DNA from: Diphasiastrum complanatum
Taxonomy: Eukaryota; Streptophyta; Lycopodiopsida; Lycopodiales; Lycopodiaceae
NCBI GenBank assembly: GCA_029204225.1
Contig: CM055095.1
Location: 14,600,049 to 14,664,048 of the forward strand
Direction: 5' to 3'
Length of the DNA stretch: 64,000 nt
The position numbers and the translations under genes were made by a program. Shown in pieces: positions 32,092-45,281 of this stretch. The notes beneath the pieces were generated by a model. That model searched no databases and was not told the DNA's origin. It saw nothing but the letters and a program-made list of their open reading frames with translations. Positions within the stretch are counted from its first letter, which is position 1; each line of letters opens with the position of its first letter.

Positions 32092-32848
32092 TTAAAGTGA
32101 AGATAAATAAAAGTGATGAACAAAAAATGTTGTTTCTCTCTCACTATAGGATCCAATAATGGTGTGCTACCATCTCCTATGCAAGATCTTGCAACAAATT
32201 GTGAGATGATTCTCACTAGCTATCTCAATCTCTCCAAAACTAGATCTACTTCACATCAAATGATGGAGTATGGGCAAAGTTAGGATCAAACATTCTTAGC
32301 ATGTGTGAAATACACTAAGAAACCAAATTTGACTCAAATACAAAGATATTGCATGAAACAAAATGGCTAAGATCTCAAAACAATGCCTAGATCGCATATA
32401 CATGAGATTGGTAAGCATTTGATTGTGATTTTGGATCAAACAAACAATATCTTGACCAAACCAAATGTGTCCACCCAGGTCTAGGTGCCCTACCTAACCC
32501 TCTTCAAAAACTTATAACTTTTGATTGGCTCAATCAAATGGAATGAAACTGATTGCATCATAAACAAGACAAAAATAGCTTCAAAACAAGCTATCTAGCA
32601 AGATTTTTGGATCCAACATGAAAGAGAACTCCCAAACTGAAATTGGATGTTCCTCACATGTGTCTGAGCACCTGATTTCGTACAGTACTAGGTCAGACCC
32701 AATCAATGTCCTTTTGATCTCTTTTGATCCAAAATTGAACAAGATAGCTAGGAAAATGGGCCTTGACAATTTCTAGCTCAAGATTGATGAATAGTTTTCA
32801 CTCAAATGGATCAAAATGCATGGTAACCTTAGGTAGGTTCTGATACCA
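32092..32848 (-). other. Inner element leader and primer-binding site
   Basis: Untranslated leader, near-identical to 34078-34834. The primer-binding site TGGTATCAGAAC (32837-32848, minus strand) adjoins LTR3 and differs from the copia consensus at one base. Confidence 0.85.
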
Positions 32849-33675
32849 TGTTGAATTTCACACGTGTGGATTGTCCACAACATGTACTTGTGATCTCCTA
32901 AGGTGTGTAGATGCACCAAGATCAAGACTAGATTGAGATTCAAGATCAATCTTAGATCCTATCGCAAAAACACACTACTACATGCGTTCAATCACTTCCA
33001 ACTCTCACTCACACATGTGGGAAGTGTTCCAAAAGTATTCTAAGTAAAAACAAGCTGCTCTCCTCAGGTAGAGAGAGAAAAATCATCATGAGCTCTTGGG
33101 TAGAGAGAGAGAGCTAGAAATTCAATGACACTCAAAATCCACTCATTCTCAAAATCAATTAGATCCAAAATGAGGAGTAGAATGATACTAGTAGATTCAT
33201 GAGCTACCACTATGCTTAACTATGATTGGATCACACTTTGCCACCTCTTAATCCTATTGGACCATTGATCCATGCACCTCTAAATTTTACTGGACTATAT
33301 TCAGGCACACCTCAAATTCCTATTGGACCACACATGGTTCCACCTCTAAAACCTATTGGACCTCTTAAACTTCATCAAACAAAAGCATTACACTTGTCTA
33401 CACTCTAATTGGAACAAGTTTGGCCTCCTACTCTATTTTGGCTCAATAGTGGCATTACAAGTGGAAATGGATAATTTGTCATCTATGTCAAATTTGACCC
33501 TATCAACATCCTACACCTAAATGCTTGACTTTGAAATTCTGTGAGACCCCTATATCAAACATTTTGATTTACTTTACAATTCTCCACACGTGGGAACATC
33601 CTCCACACATGTGAGATTCACTTACAAACTTCTATCATAAAAATTACCAAGGTAGATTTTTGCCAATTTCTCACA
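32849..33675 (-). repeat. LTR3 (5' LTR of inner element)
   Basis: It starts TGTTGAATTTCACACGTGTG and ends GCCAATTTCTCACA, 827 bp, matching LTR2. CCTAT follows. Confidence 0.93.
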
Positions 33676-34077
33676 CCTATGAATATCCTTGACTCTCAAA
33701 ACATAATTACATGCACTCTCATCACTCTTTTGACTACTTTGGAAGATTTTATTTCTAAGAGTGAGGAGCCTAGAGATGTTCTTAGCCTCATAGATGGACT
33801 TGAGACAATCTCAAGCTTCCTTGGATGTAGAACAATCACCAATCTCCCTCAATATCTCATTAGAGACATTCATCTTAATGTAGTGGAGAGCCATCCTAGC
33901 TCTCTTCTTGTAATTTTGTACTTCTTGAAGGACTTGAGGCTCCTCCTCAATCCCAAGTACAATGTCTATCACATCTTGGAGTATCAAGATGGACTCCATC
34001 CTCAACTTCCATATTGAATAATTGGAAGTAGACAATCTCTCACTTGGTTGCAACAAGTATGAACTCATTGAAGTCAT
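33676..34077 (-). pseudogene. Family N gag N-terminal half (outer copy)
   Basis: The frame starts MTSMSSYLLQPSERLSTSNY and continues after a frameshift to SSQKSDESACNYVLRVKDI, where the inner element interrupts it. The remainder of Gag resumes at 27737. The fold is the copia Gag_2/UBN2 type. The first five bases, CCTAT, are the target duplication of the inner element. Confidence 0.85.
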
Positions 34078-34834
34078 GTAAAGTGGAGATAAATAAAAGT
34101 GATGAACAAAAAATGTTGCTTCTCTCTCACTATAGGATCCAATAATGGTGTGCTACCATCTCCTATGCAAGATCTTGCAACAAACTGTGAGATGATTCTC
34201 ACTAGTATCTCGATCTCTCCAAAACTAGATCTACTTCACATCAAATGATGGAGTATGGGCAAATTTAGGATCAAACACTCTTAGCACGTGTGAAATACAC
34301 TAAGAAACCAAATTTGACTCAAATACAATGATATTGCATGAAACAAAATGGCTAAGATCTCAAAATAGTGCCTAGATCACATATAGATGAGATTGGTAAG
34401 CATTCAACTGTGATTTTGGATCAAACAAGCAATCTCTTGACCAAACCAAATGTGTCCACCCAGGTCTAGGTGCCCTACCTAACCCTCTTCAAAAGCTTAT
34501 AACTTTTGATTGGCTCAACCAAATGGAATGAAACTGATGCACATTAAAAACTAGACAAAAATAGCTTCAAAACAAGCTATCTAGCAAGATTTTTGGATCA
34601 ACCATGAAAGAGAACTCCCAAACTGAAATTGGATGTTCCTCACATGTGTCTGAGCACCTGATTCCGTACAGTACCAGGTCAGACCCAATCAATGCCCTAT
34701 TGATCTTTTTTGGTCCAAAATTGGACAAGATAGCTCGGAAAATGGATCTTGACAATTTCTAGCTCAATATTGATAAAAAGTTTTCACTTAGATGGATCAG
34801 AATGCATGGTAACCTTAGGTAGGCTTTGATACCA
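34078..34834 (-). other. Outer element leader and primer-binding site
   Basis: Untranslated leader with the primer-binding site TGGTATCAAAGC at 34823-34834 on the minus strand, one change from consensus. Confidence 0.85.
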
Positions 34835-35660
34835 TGTTGAATTCACACGTGTGGACTGTCCACTACATGTACTTGTGATCTCCTAAGGTGTGTAGATGCA
34901 CCAAGATCAAGACTAGATTGAAATTCAAGATCTATCTTTGATTCTATGGCAAAAACACACTACTACATGCATTCAATCACTTCCAACTCTCACTCACACG
35001 TGTGGGGAGTGTTCCAAAAGTATTCTAAGTAAAAACAAGCTGCTCTCCTCAGGTAGAGAGAGAAAAACCATCATGAGCTCTCGGGTAGAGAGAGAAAGCT
35101 AGAAATCCAATGACACTCAAAATCCACTCAATCTCAAAATCAAATTAGATCCAAAATGAGGTGTACAATGATACTAGTAGATTCATGAGCTACCACTATG
35201 CTTAACTATGATTGGATCACACTTTTCCACCTCTTAATCCTATTGGACCATTGATCCATGCACCTCTAAATTCTATTGGACTATATTCAAGCACACCTCA
35301 AATTCCTATTGGACCACACATGGTTCCACCTCTAAAATCTATTGGACCTCTTAAACTTCATCAAACAAAAGCATTACACTTGTCTACACTCTAATTGGAA
35401 CAAGTTTGGCCTCCTACTCTATTTTGGCTCAATAGTGGCATTACAAGTGGAAATGGATAATTTGCCATCTATGCCAAATTTGACCCTATCAACATCCTAC
35501 ACCTAAATGCTTGACTATGAAATTCTATGAGACCCCTATATCAACATTTTGATTTACTTTACAATTCTCCACACGTGGGAACATCCTCCACACATGTGAG
35601 ATTCACTTACAAACTTCTATCATAAAAAATACCAAGCTAGATTTTTGCCAATTTCTCACA
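34835..35660 (-). repeat. LTR4 (5' LTR of outer element)
   Basis: It starts TGTTGAATTCACACGTGTGG and ends GCCAATTTCTCACA, 826 bp. It is closely similar to LTR1. CTAAA follows at 35661-35665. Confidence 0.93.
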
Positions 35661-36472
35661 CTAAAGAAGGAGAAAAACCTTTGTTGGGCTCCTAGAGGCA
35701 CTAGAGTGTTGAGGCAGTCTATCTAACTTTCATACAACTTATAACAATATCTAGTTTGATCCCCCAAATATTGATAAACTCTTTAGCCCATCTTCATCAT
35801 ATAATAACACTAGATTATGAGATGAATGTGTAGCATATGACACCTCTTGCCCATTACTAGATGTACATTTATGAGATGGAGTTGCAAATCCCGGTGATGA
35901 TGAGTTTATAGAAGCAATTTAATGATAATAGGACTCGTATTGTCCACCTCATCTTAAAGAGGTAAAGGTCAGATAGTAATATAACTACTTTCAACAACAT
36001 CAGCATAAAGGCTTCAATTGAGCTGACTCTTTAGAAGGTAAAATTCCAAAAGTCTCACATATTCTGGTGATATGTCTTATGCTTGGATGCAATATCAGCC
36101 ATGATTCAATATGGTTAAGTAGGATTTAGTATGGTTCGGTATGATTCCTTGTGATTTCAGAGAGAATTGCTAGGATAATAAAGTACTAAATTGCCCTTAT
36201 TCAATCTTAAATGTATTGATTAAATCAAGAAGCTTGAAGATGTTTTGCTATCCAATTTTGTTAATACACATAAAGACGCGTCTCATCCAACTTTTCCAAC
36301 ACCTGCAATCATTCGTGACAAATGACATCTAGCCACAAATTCTAGTTGGCTTGTACCCTATGTCAAGATAGAATAGATTTACAGGCCTTAATGCTTCTGA
36401 ATCATAGACTAATTGAAAAAAAAATTGGTCGGTAGAAACTTAGAATGTAGTTCTATGTACCTACAAAGCAGG
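35661..36472. other. Spacer, nothing recognised
   Basis: Apart from the CTAAA duplication at 35661-35665, no gene or repeat is recognised. It was contiguous with the sequence before 24632 until the outer element inserted. Confidence 0.4.
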
Positions 36473-36610
36473 TTAAAAATATTGATGCCAAGATCCATCT
36501 TTCTCCAAAACTTCGTTCACAACAATATTTTTAAGATTGTTATATATTGCTTCAACCTGACCATTAGCTCTAGGATAATAAAGAATAAATGTCTTATCAA
36601 CAATTTCAAA
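36473..36610 (-). pseudogene. Gypsy integrase scrap
   Basis: The minus strand reads FILYYPRANGQVEAIYNNLK, then I-V-V-N-E-V-L-E-K-D-G-S-W-H-Q. It matches the glutamate block of gypsy integrase (Y-Y-P-Q-A-N-G-Q-V-E). The preceding residues of the same frame are not integrase. Only about 45 residues survive. Confidence 0.75.
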
Positions 36611-36740
36611 AACATACATGCTGTCTGATTCTAGGAACGACATGGAATATTTTAAAAGTCGGCAACAGGCTCTTGTAGTAAATCCAAATGCTACATAAAT
36701 GAAGTAGAGAGTCAAAAATATTATAAATGGGCAACCAGTT

Positions 36741-38161
<1,421 letters not shown>

Positions 38162-38931
38162 TGTTGGAGGGTTTGCGGATCCCAAGGCAACCCTAACCCT
38201 AGTTAATAAGTGAGAGGGATTTGGCACCCTGTGTGTGTAAGTCCAACCCGATGATCACATAGTTATTTGATTGATTAGTTAAAAGTTAATAAAGGACTTT
38301 AGGCCTTTTTGTGAGACTTTTAATGTCGCGGGGCCTAATTGTCAAGTTAGTGAATAAAGTTGGGTTTCCCTCCAATTTTGATGGTTCCCACACTTTTTTA
38401 AATTTGAATAAAAAGAGAGGCAAGACTGGACCAATAGGATTCAGAGGCCAGGGTCCTCCTCTCTACTATAAAAAGGAACCAACTCGAGTTGCTCCTCATG
38501 TTCATTTTCTCATTTCAATAAAGCAGATTGGTTCTCTTTAGAAATGGATTGATGAATGTCCTTGCTCTTCCTCTCTTTTCCTCCATTTCTCATGTTTTCT
38601 TTGGATTTTGCTAATTGTTGGATTTGATCATTATTGGGATTGCTATTTCTTATGCTTTTTGTGAGAGAGAAAGGGAGAGAGAGAAGAGTAAGTTTCTATC
38701 ATTGTTGTGGATTTAGGGTTAATGGAAGTAGGGTTAATGGATGTAGTGTTAATGCTTAGTGTTAATGGATGTTAGTGTTAGATCCTCCATTCATGTTGAA
38801 ATCTAAACTATACTATCACTCTCGTGGGAATGAACCTCCGTGTGACAACTAACTCCGTCTCTTTGATGCTAGATTGACTAGATCTTGGATTCAGGTTAGG
38901 CAAGGAAAGAAACCCACTACAATTTTGGCGC
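38162..38931 (+). repeat. 5' LTR of plus-strand gypsy element
   Basis: It starts TGTTGGAGGGTTTGCGG and ends CCCACTACA just before the primer-binding site. A TATA-like CTATAAAAAGG lies near 38464 and AATAAAG near 38518. Length is about 770 bp. No matching 3' LTR was found in the window. Confidence 0.7.
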
Positions 38932-38935
38932 TGTT

Positions 38936-38953
38936 GTCGGAGAGCTACGCCAA
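38936..38953 (+). promoter_or_regulatory. Gypsy primer-binding site (tRNA-Asp type)
   Basis: TGGCGCTGTTGTCGGAGA is a two- to three-base variant of TGGCGCCGTTGCCGGGGA, the site found in Tat/Athila-type plant gypsy elements. It lies four bases after the LTR end. Confidence 0.75.
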
Positions 38954-39681
38954 TTTTTCGGTCTGCAGCATGTTTGGCTTATGGTTAGCTTGCATTAGGC
39001 ATCTTGTCATGGCATGAATAGTGTTAAAACTGCATTGTAGGGATAGTTTGGGATTGATTTTGCTAGATTTTGAGTGAATTTGCTTGTTTGGAATCTAATC
39101 TGATTATTAAACAAGGAAAGCTATTCAGATCACTAATCTTAAGATCCATTTGGATCTGAGATATCAGAGAAAATAACAAAAATCGGTCACATCTGTCAAA
39201 ATTGGTCAAAAAGAGGCAAAAAGTGTCATTTGAGCCCAGAACTTTTTACCTTAGGAAACCTTCGCCGAGTTGCAAACACCTTCGGTTTTGTTTACAGAAC
39301 CTTCAGTTTGAAGGGCAAAGATTAATTCCCAGCAGATTTCTAGAAACATCAGAAAAACCACCAAAAAACACCAAAAATTATCAAAATCCTAAAAAATACA
39401 GAAAAAGAACCTTTTCCCAATTCACTGTGCTTAGATGTGATTCAGATCTATCTACTACCAGGTCGGCGAAGAATAATACCAAAAATAGAAAGATTTCTAG
39501 AGGATCGGTTGTCATGTTGTCATATTTTTGCCAAAAAAAGTCACTTTTTTTGCAAAATTACCAGTATTACTCTTGATTCTTCGCCAAAACCTTCGTCGAG
39601 TTTCCAGAATATTCTATCTATTGTAAACTACTATAGTTTTTGGAAAAATCTGTATCCAATCACATTATCAATTTGATCTAA
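38954..39681 (+). other. Gypsy leader
   Basis: Untranslated sequence between the primer-binding site and gag. It has several CCTTCG words (39250-39310) also seen at 42950-43100. Frames here end quickly and resemble no protein. Confidence 0.5.
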
Positions 39682-41180
39682 ATGGCTGTCCCTGGAGCTG
39701 CTCCTGAAAGTGCTCCACAGGAGGTCAATCCAATTATTGTTAGAAGAGCACCCCGATTGGATCTACCCAAATATAATGGATTAACAGATCCAGTTCAATT
39801 TCTTCAAATCTATGCTGAATCCTGTGAGGTCTATGGTGAGATATATCCTCAAGATAAACTTAAGTTGTTTCCTATGGCCTTAAAAGGCGCAGCACAACAT
39901 TGGTACTATAACCAAGATGAAACTGAACGTACAGATTGGGCGGTTGTTAAACAAGCCCTTATCACATGGTTCAAACCGCAGAAGTTTATGGAAGACCCTT
40001 TCCTACTTTTAAGTAAAATTAAAATGGGAAAGCCGGAAATGGTTTGAGATTACATCAAAAGAGTGAAACGTCTTAGAGCTGAATGTGAGCCTGAGCTGAT
40101 TAATGAAAATGCCATGATTATGTGGTTTTTGTCAGGTCTACCTAAACGGATCCGACGTGAACTGAAACGCCTAATGAGTACACACTTTTGCAAAATGCAA
40201 TGGACGATGCAATTCGGGAGGAGGATGAAGATTCAGATGATGAGCCAAATGTCAGTATGTTGCCTTATATAGCAAGGCAGACTACTATGACATCCACCAC
40301 TATTGCATCAACGAATGCCAATGCTACTGCAAAATTGATGCTCAATGAGTTCGAGAAACTTGGAAAGACCCAGTAGAAGCATATGGAAAAGTTGCAGTTG
40401 CAATTTGATGAGAAGATCAAAGCATTGAAAAATTTACACAGAGAAGCGAACAAGGAACCTGAGAAGTTTGCAAAGACTTTTCCTACCAGAGATAATGTCT
40501 GGTGTTCTATTTGTATAGGAAATCACACAGTGAACGAGTGTCCTCAATTGAAAAAATGAATGGAAATCAGTGTTTGCCATCTATCTAATTCACCTGACCA
40601 TGAGACTGCCTTTTGCAACTTCAACCCTCGGATGATTCAGCAATGGTATGCCCAGATGGGATATCGAGATCCACAACATGGAGGCAATCCAGCAGCAAGT
40701 CTACGACAATCTACTCTTGGATACCCGGAGCGTCTAGCCTTGCCTGCCCCACCAAAGCATTCTGCTCCTCCTGCCAATTTGATGGAATCAGAACCTTACG
40801 AAAGTGCTGAGGAATGGAACTATGGTAATGATCAAGAAGGTGGATCTTCAGAACAATATGCCATTTATGCTGTCGCTCAACAACAAGCCTCGAGAAATTG
40901 GGCCAGAGCACCACTTGGATGCTTTGCATGTGGAGAAAATCACAGAGTTGCAGAATGCCCAAATAAAGAAAAATTTGTACCATTCTGTCATGACTGTGGA
41001 TATGGGCATTTCTATAAAGACTGTCCAGCAAGACCGAAGCCACCACCAACTACAGCACCTGTAAATTTGATAACAATCAAGGAAGGATCGGTAGCTCATA
41101 ATAAACCAAGTGCACTCTTGATGGTGGTCACCAGAGCACAAAAAGCAAAAAGAACCAGTAGTGGATTCAGTACCTGCTGA
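39682..41180 (+). pseudogene. Gypsy gag
   Basis: ATG at 39682 opens a frame with RAPRLDLPKYNGLTDPVQFL, then MALKGAAQHWYYNQDE, the Retrotrans_gag pattern. Stops occur at 40045-40047 (TGA before DYIKR), near 40375 and near 40557, and a frameshift near 40190. Three zinc knuckles follow: CSICIGNHTVNEC, CFACGENHRVAEC and CHDCGYGHFYKDC. All have CX2CX3HX4C spacing, one residue shorter than usual. The minus-strand gypsy gag at 51409-52670 shares the knuckle type. Confidence 0.8.
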
Positions 41181-41259
41181 TTCTATACCATTGAACGATA
41201 CACCAATAGCATCGGAAGTTTATCCAAATCTTAATGTAGAAAAATGAAGATATCAGGAT

Positions 41260-42540
41260 ATGAGACAGTGGATTAAGCATTTGCAAGAAGAAGAGGAACT
41301 TGAAGCTGCTAAAGTAATAGCTGAAGTTCGATCTTCACCATTGCAGCCTTCAAGAAATTTATGTACGGATATGAATGATCAATTACATCATCACGAAGAA
41401 CCCTTCAAGATGACGGAACCGGAAGCACCGCATACAGAATTACTCATGAATATTTTGTCAAACAAGATCAATATTTCATTGGGAGAGCTCCTAAAGTTGG
41501 TGCCAAAAGCAAAAGAAGTCTTAGCGAAAAAAGTTAGCTCAAGAAGAATCAGAAGACCATCAGGAGCCGCTCTTTTGTGCTGGATTTGAAGAATCTAACG
41601 ATATACTACATGTTAGAGCAGCTTGGGAAAGTGAACAAAAGAATATCACTCTACCAATACATTATAGACAATTTTCTAAAGAAGCAACCGTGATAGACGG
41701 CGGTTCAAGAGTTAACCTGATTTCTACAAAGGTATGTACAAAATGGGGCCTGACAAAGATTAAGCCTGCTACTTTTGCTATTAAGCTAGCTGATCAAACG
41801 ACGGTTCGTCCATGAGGAATGGTGGAAGATATACCTGTCAAGGATGCAAGAGTACAGTTCGTCATTACTTTCATCGTGATGGACTTACCAGAAGCACCAA
41901 ATGTCTACCGAGTTCTCTTAGGACGTCCATGGTTATGAGTTGCGCAAGTAATTCATAACTGGGGTACTGGCAAAATCACTTTTGAAAATCGTGAACGTGC
42001 AGTTAAAATTGATCCTACAACTTGGACTATCAAGCCAGTGGTTCAAAAAGCGGATGACGATTCATCAACAACGGATCACACTTGTGATCGACCAGAGAAA
42101 AAATTGGGAGTTTACTACGATTCTCAAACGGATACTGTCAATTGGAACGAAGCTCTTGCAACAATTGATTGTATTGCAAGATATATGTGTCAACAAGATA
42201 GTCAATCAGAGATGAGCGAGATTTCCTTGTTAGATCGAACTTTGGATACGCCAATCACGTTTCCACTAAATGTGCTAAATGTAGCCTGGATATCAACGGA
42301 ACCTATACCAGATCCAATTGAGGATGATCTCATACCAATCAGCCATGTCTTAACTTATGATGGCAATGCAGAACTTACTTATGAACATACTCTACATCAT
42401 ATGGATCCGACCAGATTTGGAGTGCGTAATGTTCCTGATGAACCAACAATTAAATCGCCCAAAGCTGTTATATTGAAGGGAGACAGGATGACAGGTTTGA
42501 TGACGAAGAAACAAGCAAAGAAGATTATAATACGGTCCTG
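41260..42540 (+). pseudogene. Gypsy protease region
   Basis: After gag a frame near 41690 reads ATVIDGGSRVNLISTKVC, a retropepsin-like active site with D-G-G-S, then VYRVLLGRPWL. TGA stops at 41813-41815 and 41936-41938 fall where Arg (CGA) would be expected. The frame then runs open from 42038 to 42541 (167 codons) without recognisable RT motifs. RT and RNase H do not follow. Confidence 0.7.
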
Positions 42541-43435
42541 AAATGGGAAAATCTCCCTCAAAAGTTTGATTTAAATGAAGTGCCACCTCTATTGGATAAA
42601 GACAAAGGAAAGGTCAAGAATGATTCTTCAAGTCAGATCTCCAGCAAGACATCATCATCTAGGAAGTCTTCACTTGAGAAGAAAGATTTATCATCCCGGA
42701 AGTCATCACCTCCACGATCAATTCCTGCTAAGAAGACTAAACGAAGATCCAAGACAAGTCCTTTCGAAAAAGAACAAGCAAATAAGAAAAATTCGCAAGA
42801 GCTTCGCTAGCACAAGTGAGGAATGAATCAAATTTAGCCAACTTTTAGGTGAATTTGGTGGTCCATTACATTGAATAGTCGTTGGGCTGATCAGTTCTGA
42901 ACAAAAATTTGCAGGCATGTACAATACTGTAAAAATAGGCTATAAAAATCTCGGCAAAGGTTTCTAGGAATCTGAACCTATCAGGCGAACGTTTTCCAAG
43001 GTTGACGAAGGATGAACCTTTGCCCAGGTACTGTCATAAATGCTTTTTTCCACAATCTGAACCTATGGACAACCTAATTTTGACATTTAAAGATCATCTA
43101 GAAGGTCGACAAAGGTTCATAATGACGTTATGATGCTCGACGAAGTTTCCCAAAATGGCATATCACTGAACATTCGCCTGACCCCAAAATTGAATTTTCT
43201 CTTGTCAGAAACCTTTGCCTACCTCAATTTAGATAAATCAAGGGTGGATGTACGGTCTGAGAGCTCAGCGAAGGTTTTTGATACTGTATTGGCCAAATCG
43301 GCCCAAAACAATGGTTTTCTAAGTCATTTTCATAAAAATATTGTGCTTCTGTTTCCTTATGCTGATGACTTCCTATCTTTTGCTCATCAGTATTTCCTTA
43401 TTTTATTTTTTCCAACTGTCTTTTTCCAAAAAAGT
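42541..43435 (+). other. Post-protease tail and non-coding junction
   Basis: Positions 42580-42810 encode a Lys/Ser-rich 76-residue stretch (S-S-R-K-S-S repeats) possibly continuing the gypsy protein. From 42811 to 43435 nothing codes. CCTTCG/CGAAGG words recur between 42950 and 43110. The stretch is where plus-strand gag-protease meets minus-strand integrase. Confidence 0.45.
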
Positions 43436-44400
43436 TCAGCAAATTAAATACTGAAAACAGAAAATTGAAAACAAATAAAATGAAAAAAATATATTGAGAT
43501 CAGACTTGCTGAACTGGCAGAGCAGGCTGCCGAAACTTGCGTAATCAGCTGCCATTACCGGAGTATCAAATCGTTTCCCATCCAACTGCTCAAGAATTAT
43601 TGCGCCATAGTTCAGGATTTCCTTCACTTTATATGGGCCTTTCCCAGTAAACTTCAACTTACCCTTGATCAGCTTGGTTCTGTACATCAATGCAAGATCT
43701 CCTGCTTCCAGATTTTTCTGATGCAATCGCCGATCGTGCCATGCCTTGCGGCGAGCTTTCTCTGCTGCTAAGGCATGAACTGCCATCAATCGGGTTTCAC
43801 ATAATTTGTGCAATGCATCGTGGCAAAGTTGTAAAGACTGATCATCATTTAATCGTTCTGTTGCTGTTATGCGTACAGATGGGATTAAAAATTCAATTGG
43901 CATAACAACATCTTGACCATAAACCAGTTGAAAAGGTGTTTGATTTGTACTATTTTTGTAAGCGGTTCTGAATGCCCATAATGCTGCATACAGTTTATGT
44001 TCCCAATCAGATCAACTCGCTTCAACTGTCTTTGTCATAATGGTGCAGAGAATCTTATTGGAAGATTCAGCTTGGCCATTCCCTCTGGGATAATAGGGAG
44101 TACTAAATCTGTGTATAACAAAAAAATCTTCCAGTAAACACTTTATTGTTTGATTAACAAAATGTGTACCCCGATCACTGACAATTTTGATCAGCCATCC
44201 AAATCTGACTATAATATTTTCATATAGAAACTTAGTTGTAGATTTTGCATCAGCTAATTTGACAGCTTTGGCTTCAACCCACTTGGTCATATAATCAGTT
44301 GCGACGATAATGTATCAGGCGTGAGATCCTTGAGCAGCGGGATGAATAAGACCAACATAATCCAGTCCCCATTTTTCAAACGGTGCTTGCGATAGCTATG
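43436..44400 (-). pseudogene. Gypsy integrase
   Basis: On the minus strand the integrase core reads FEKWGLDYVG (first Asp), ATDYMTKWVEAKAV, VSDRGTHFVNQTI (second Asp) and YYPRGNGQAESSNKIL (Glu). The C-terminal domain has ARRKAWHDRRL, L-V-x-Y-R-T-like MYRTKL and KFTGKGPYKVKEIL. A TGA lies between the first two blocks and a frameshift near 43990-44010. It could belong to the minus-strand gypsy whose gag is at 51409-52670. The polarity is opposite to the gypsy gag-protease just to the left. Confidence 0.85.
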
Positions 44401-45281
44401 GAGGAGGGTATTTCTGCCATTTTTACATAGGCTTTTGGATCAATCTAGTGCAGTCCAACTTCAATGGCTGTCCTCGGCCAGTTGAGAATTTGTTTGACTG
44501 ACTAGGACGCCCTCCTACACACTTTTACAGCTTTAAAAACAATTCAAAATGGAGAGAAAACCCTACGTTTGTGCTTCTAAACCCTAGGCCATGGTTTTTC
44601 TTGTAGATTTTGAAGTTGGCTGGCTGTTTACAACTCTCTGGCAGGCCAATCTTTCACCTCTAAGGTTGCCCAATAGCAAGCAATCCACTGCTTCAATCGG
44701 TTCTTAAAATAGTGTCCGATTGGATGCACACCAATTGCAAACACCAAGCAGCCTCTTTTCGAAATTTTTAGAATTCCTCCTCTCCACTCTTTAGATTCAA
44801 CTAACAAGTCATGTCACTGAATCTTCACATAGTCTCAAGCTTAGCAAGCTTTTGTGCGCTATAATCTGTGCACTAGTGCTTTACTTTATGTCTTCAACCC
44901 GCCGTAAACCCCGAACTCTCAGAAGACTGCTCTCCTGAATCTCTCTTCAACGACGACGCTATATTGTTGTGTACACTCCCTGTACGGCTCTAATACCAAC
45001 TTAGAATTTGCTTCGAACAGGAACACAGATCATGCTACACAGAAACACAGACAGAATAACACTCTCCACACCAAGCTCACATAGCAAACTATATTTCTCA
45101 AAACGAAAATACACTGTACATATAGTTCTTCACTAAGGCAACCCATGCATGGCCCAAGTTGACATTGACGGGACACGTGTCTTGTCGACTCACCTCGTGG
45201 CGAGGCAAACTGATTCTTATCCACTGATAGGACCCATAGTACAGTAACACAATAGTTCTACTTTAATTCTAACTGACTGAT
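44401..45281 (-). repeat. Possible minus-strand copia leader and LTR
   Basis: TGGTATTAGAGC on the minus strand at 44987-44998 is one base from the copia primer-binding site. Sequence 44999-45281 could then be a 5' LTR (element-strand start TGATCAGTCAGTTAG) and 44401-44986 its leader, cut by the gypsy integrase. No matching LTR or gag was found, so this is tentative. Confidence 0.35.

Larger units (their letters stand above)
27738..33675 (-). mobile_element. Inner mosaic element of family N
   Basis: The element is bounded by LTR2 (27738-28561) and LTR3 (32849-33675) and flanked by the duplication CCTAT, inside the gag of the outer element. Read on the minus strand it has LTR3, primer-binding site (32848-32837), leader, gag N-terminus (32091-31850), an antisense copia RNase H segment (31850-31301), gypsy gag and protease (about 31290-30276), a gypsy RNase H scrap, its own protease onward (30117-28562), the purine tract and LTR2. 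It shares the integrase deletion of the outer copy. Confidence 0.92.
24632..35660 (-). mobile_element. Outer non-autonomous copia element (family N)
   Basis: The element is bounded by LTR1 (24632-25453) and LTR4 (34835-35660) and flanked by the 5-bp duplication CTAAA. Read on the minus strand it has LTR4, primer-binding site, leader, the first part of gag (34077-33676), a 5938-bp insertion (the inner element), the rest of gag with zinc knuckle, protease, a deleted integrase region, a purine tract (GAGGAGGAA) and LTR1. RT and RNase H are absent. Movement must have relied on proteins of other copies. Confidence 0.92.

Noticed and set aside
42392..42586. Possible antisense gene over the gypsy protease region, as in some Tat-lineage elements.
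   Set aside because: The minus-strand frames there are short and broken. The real antisense coding (43436-44400) is ordinary integrase.
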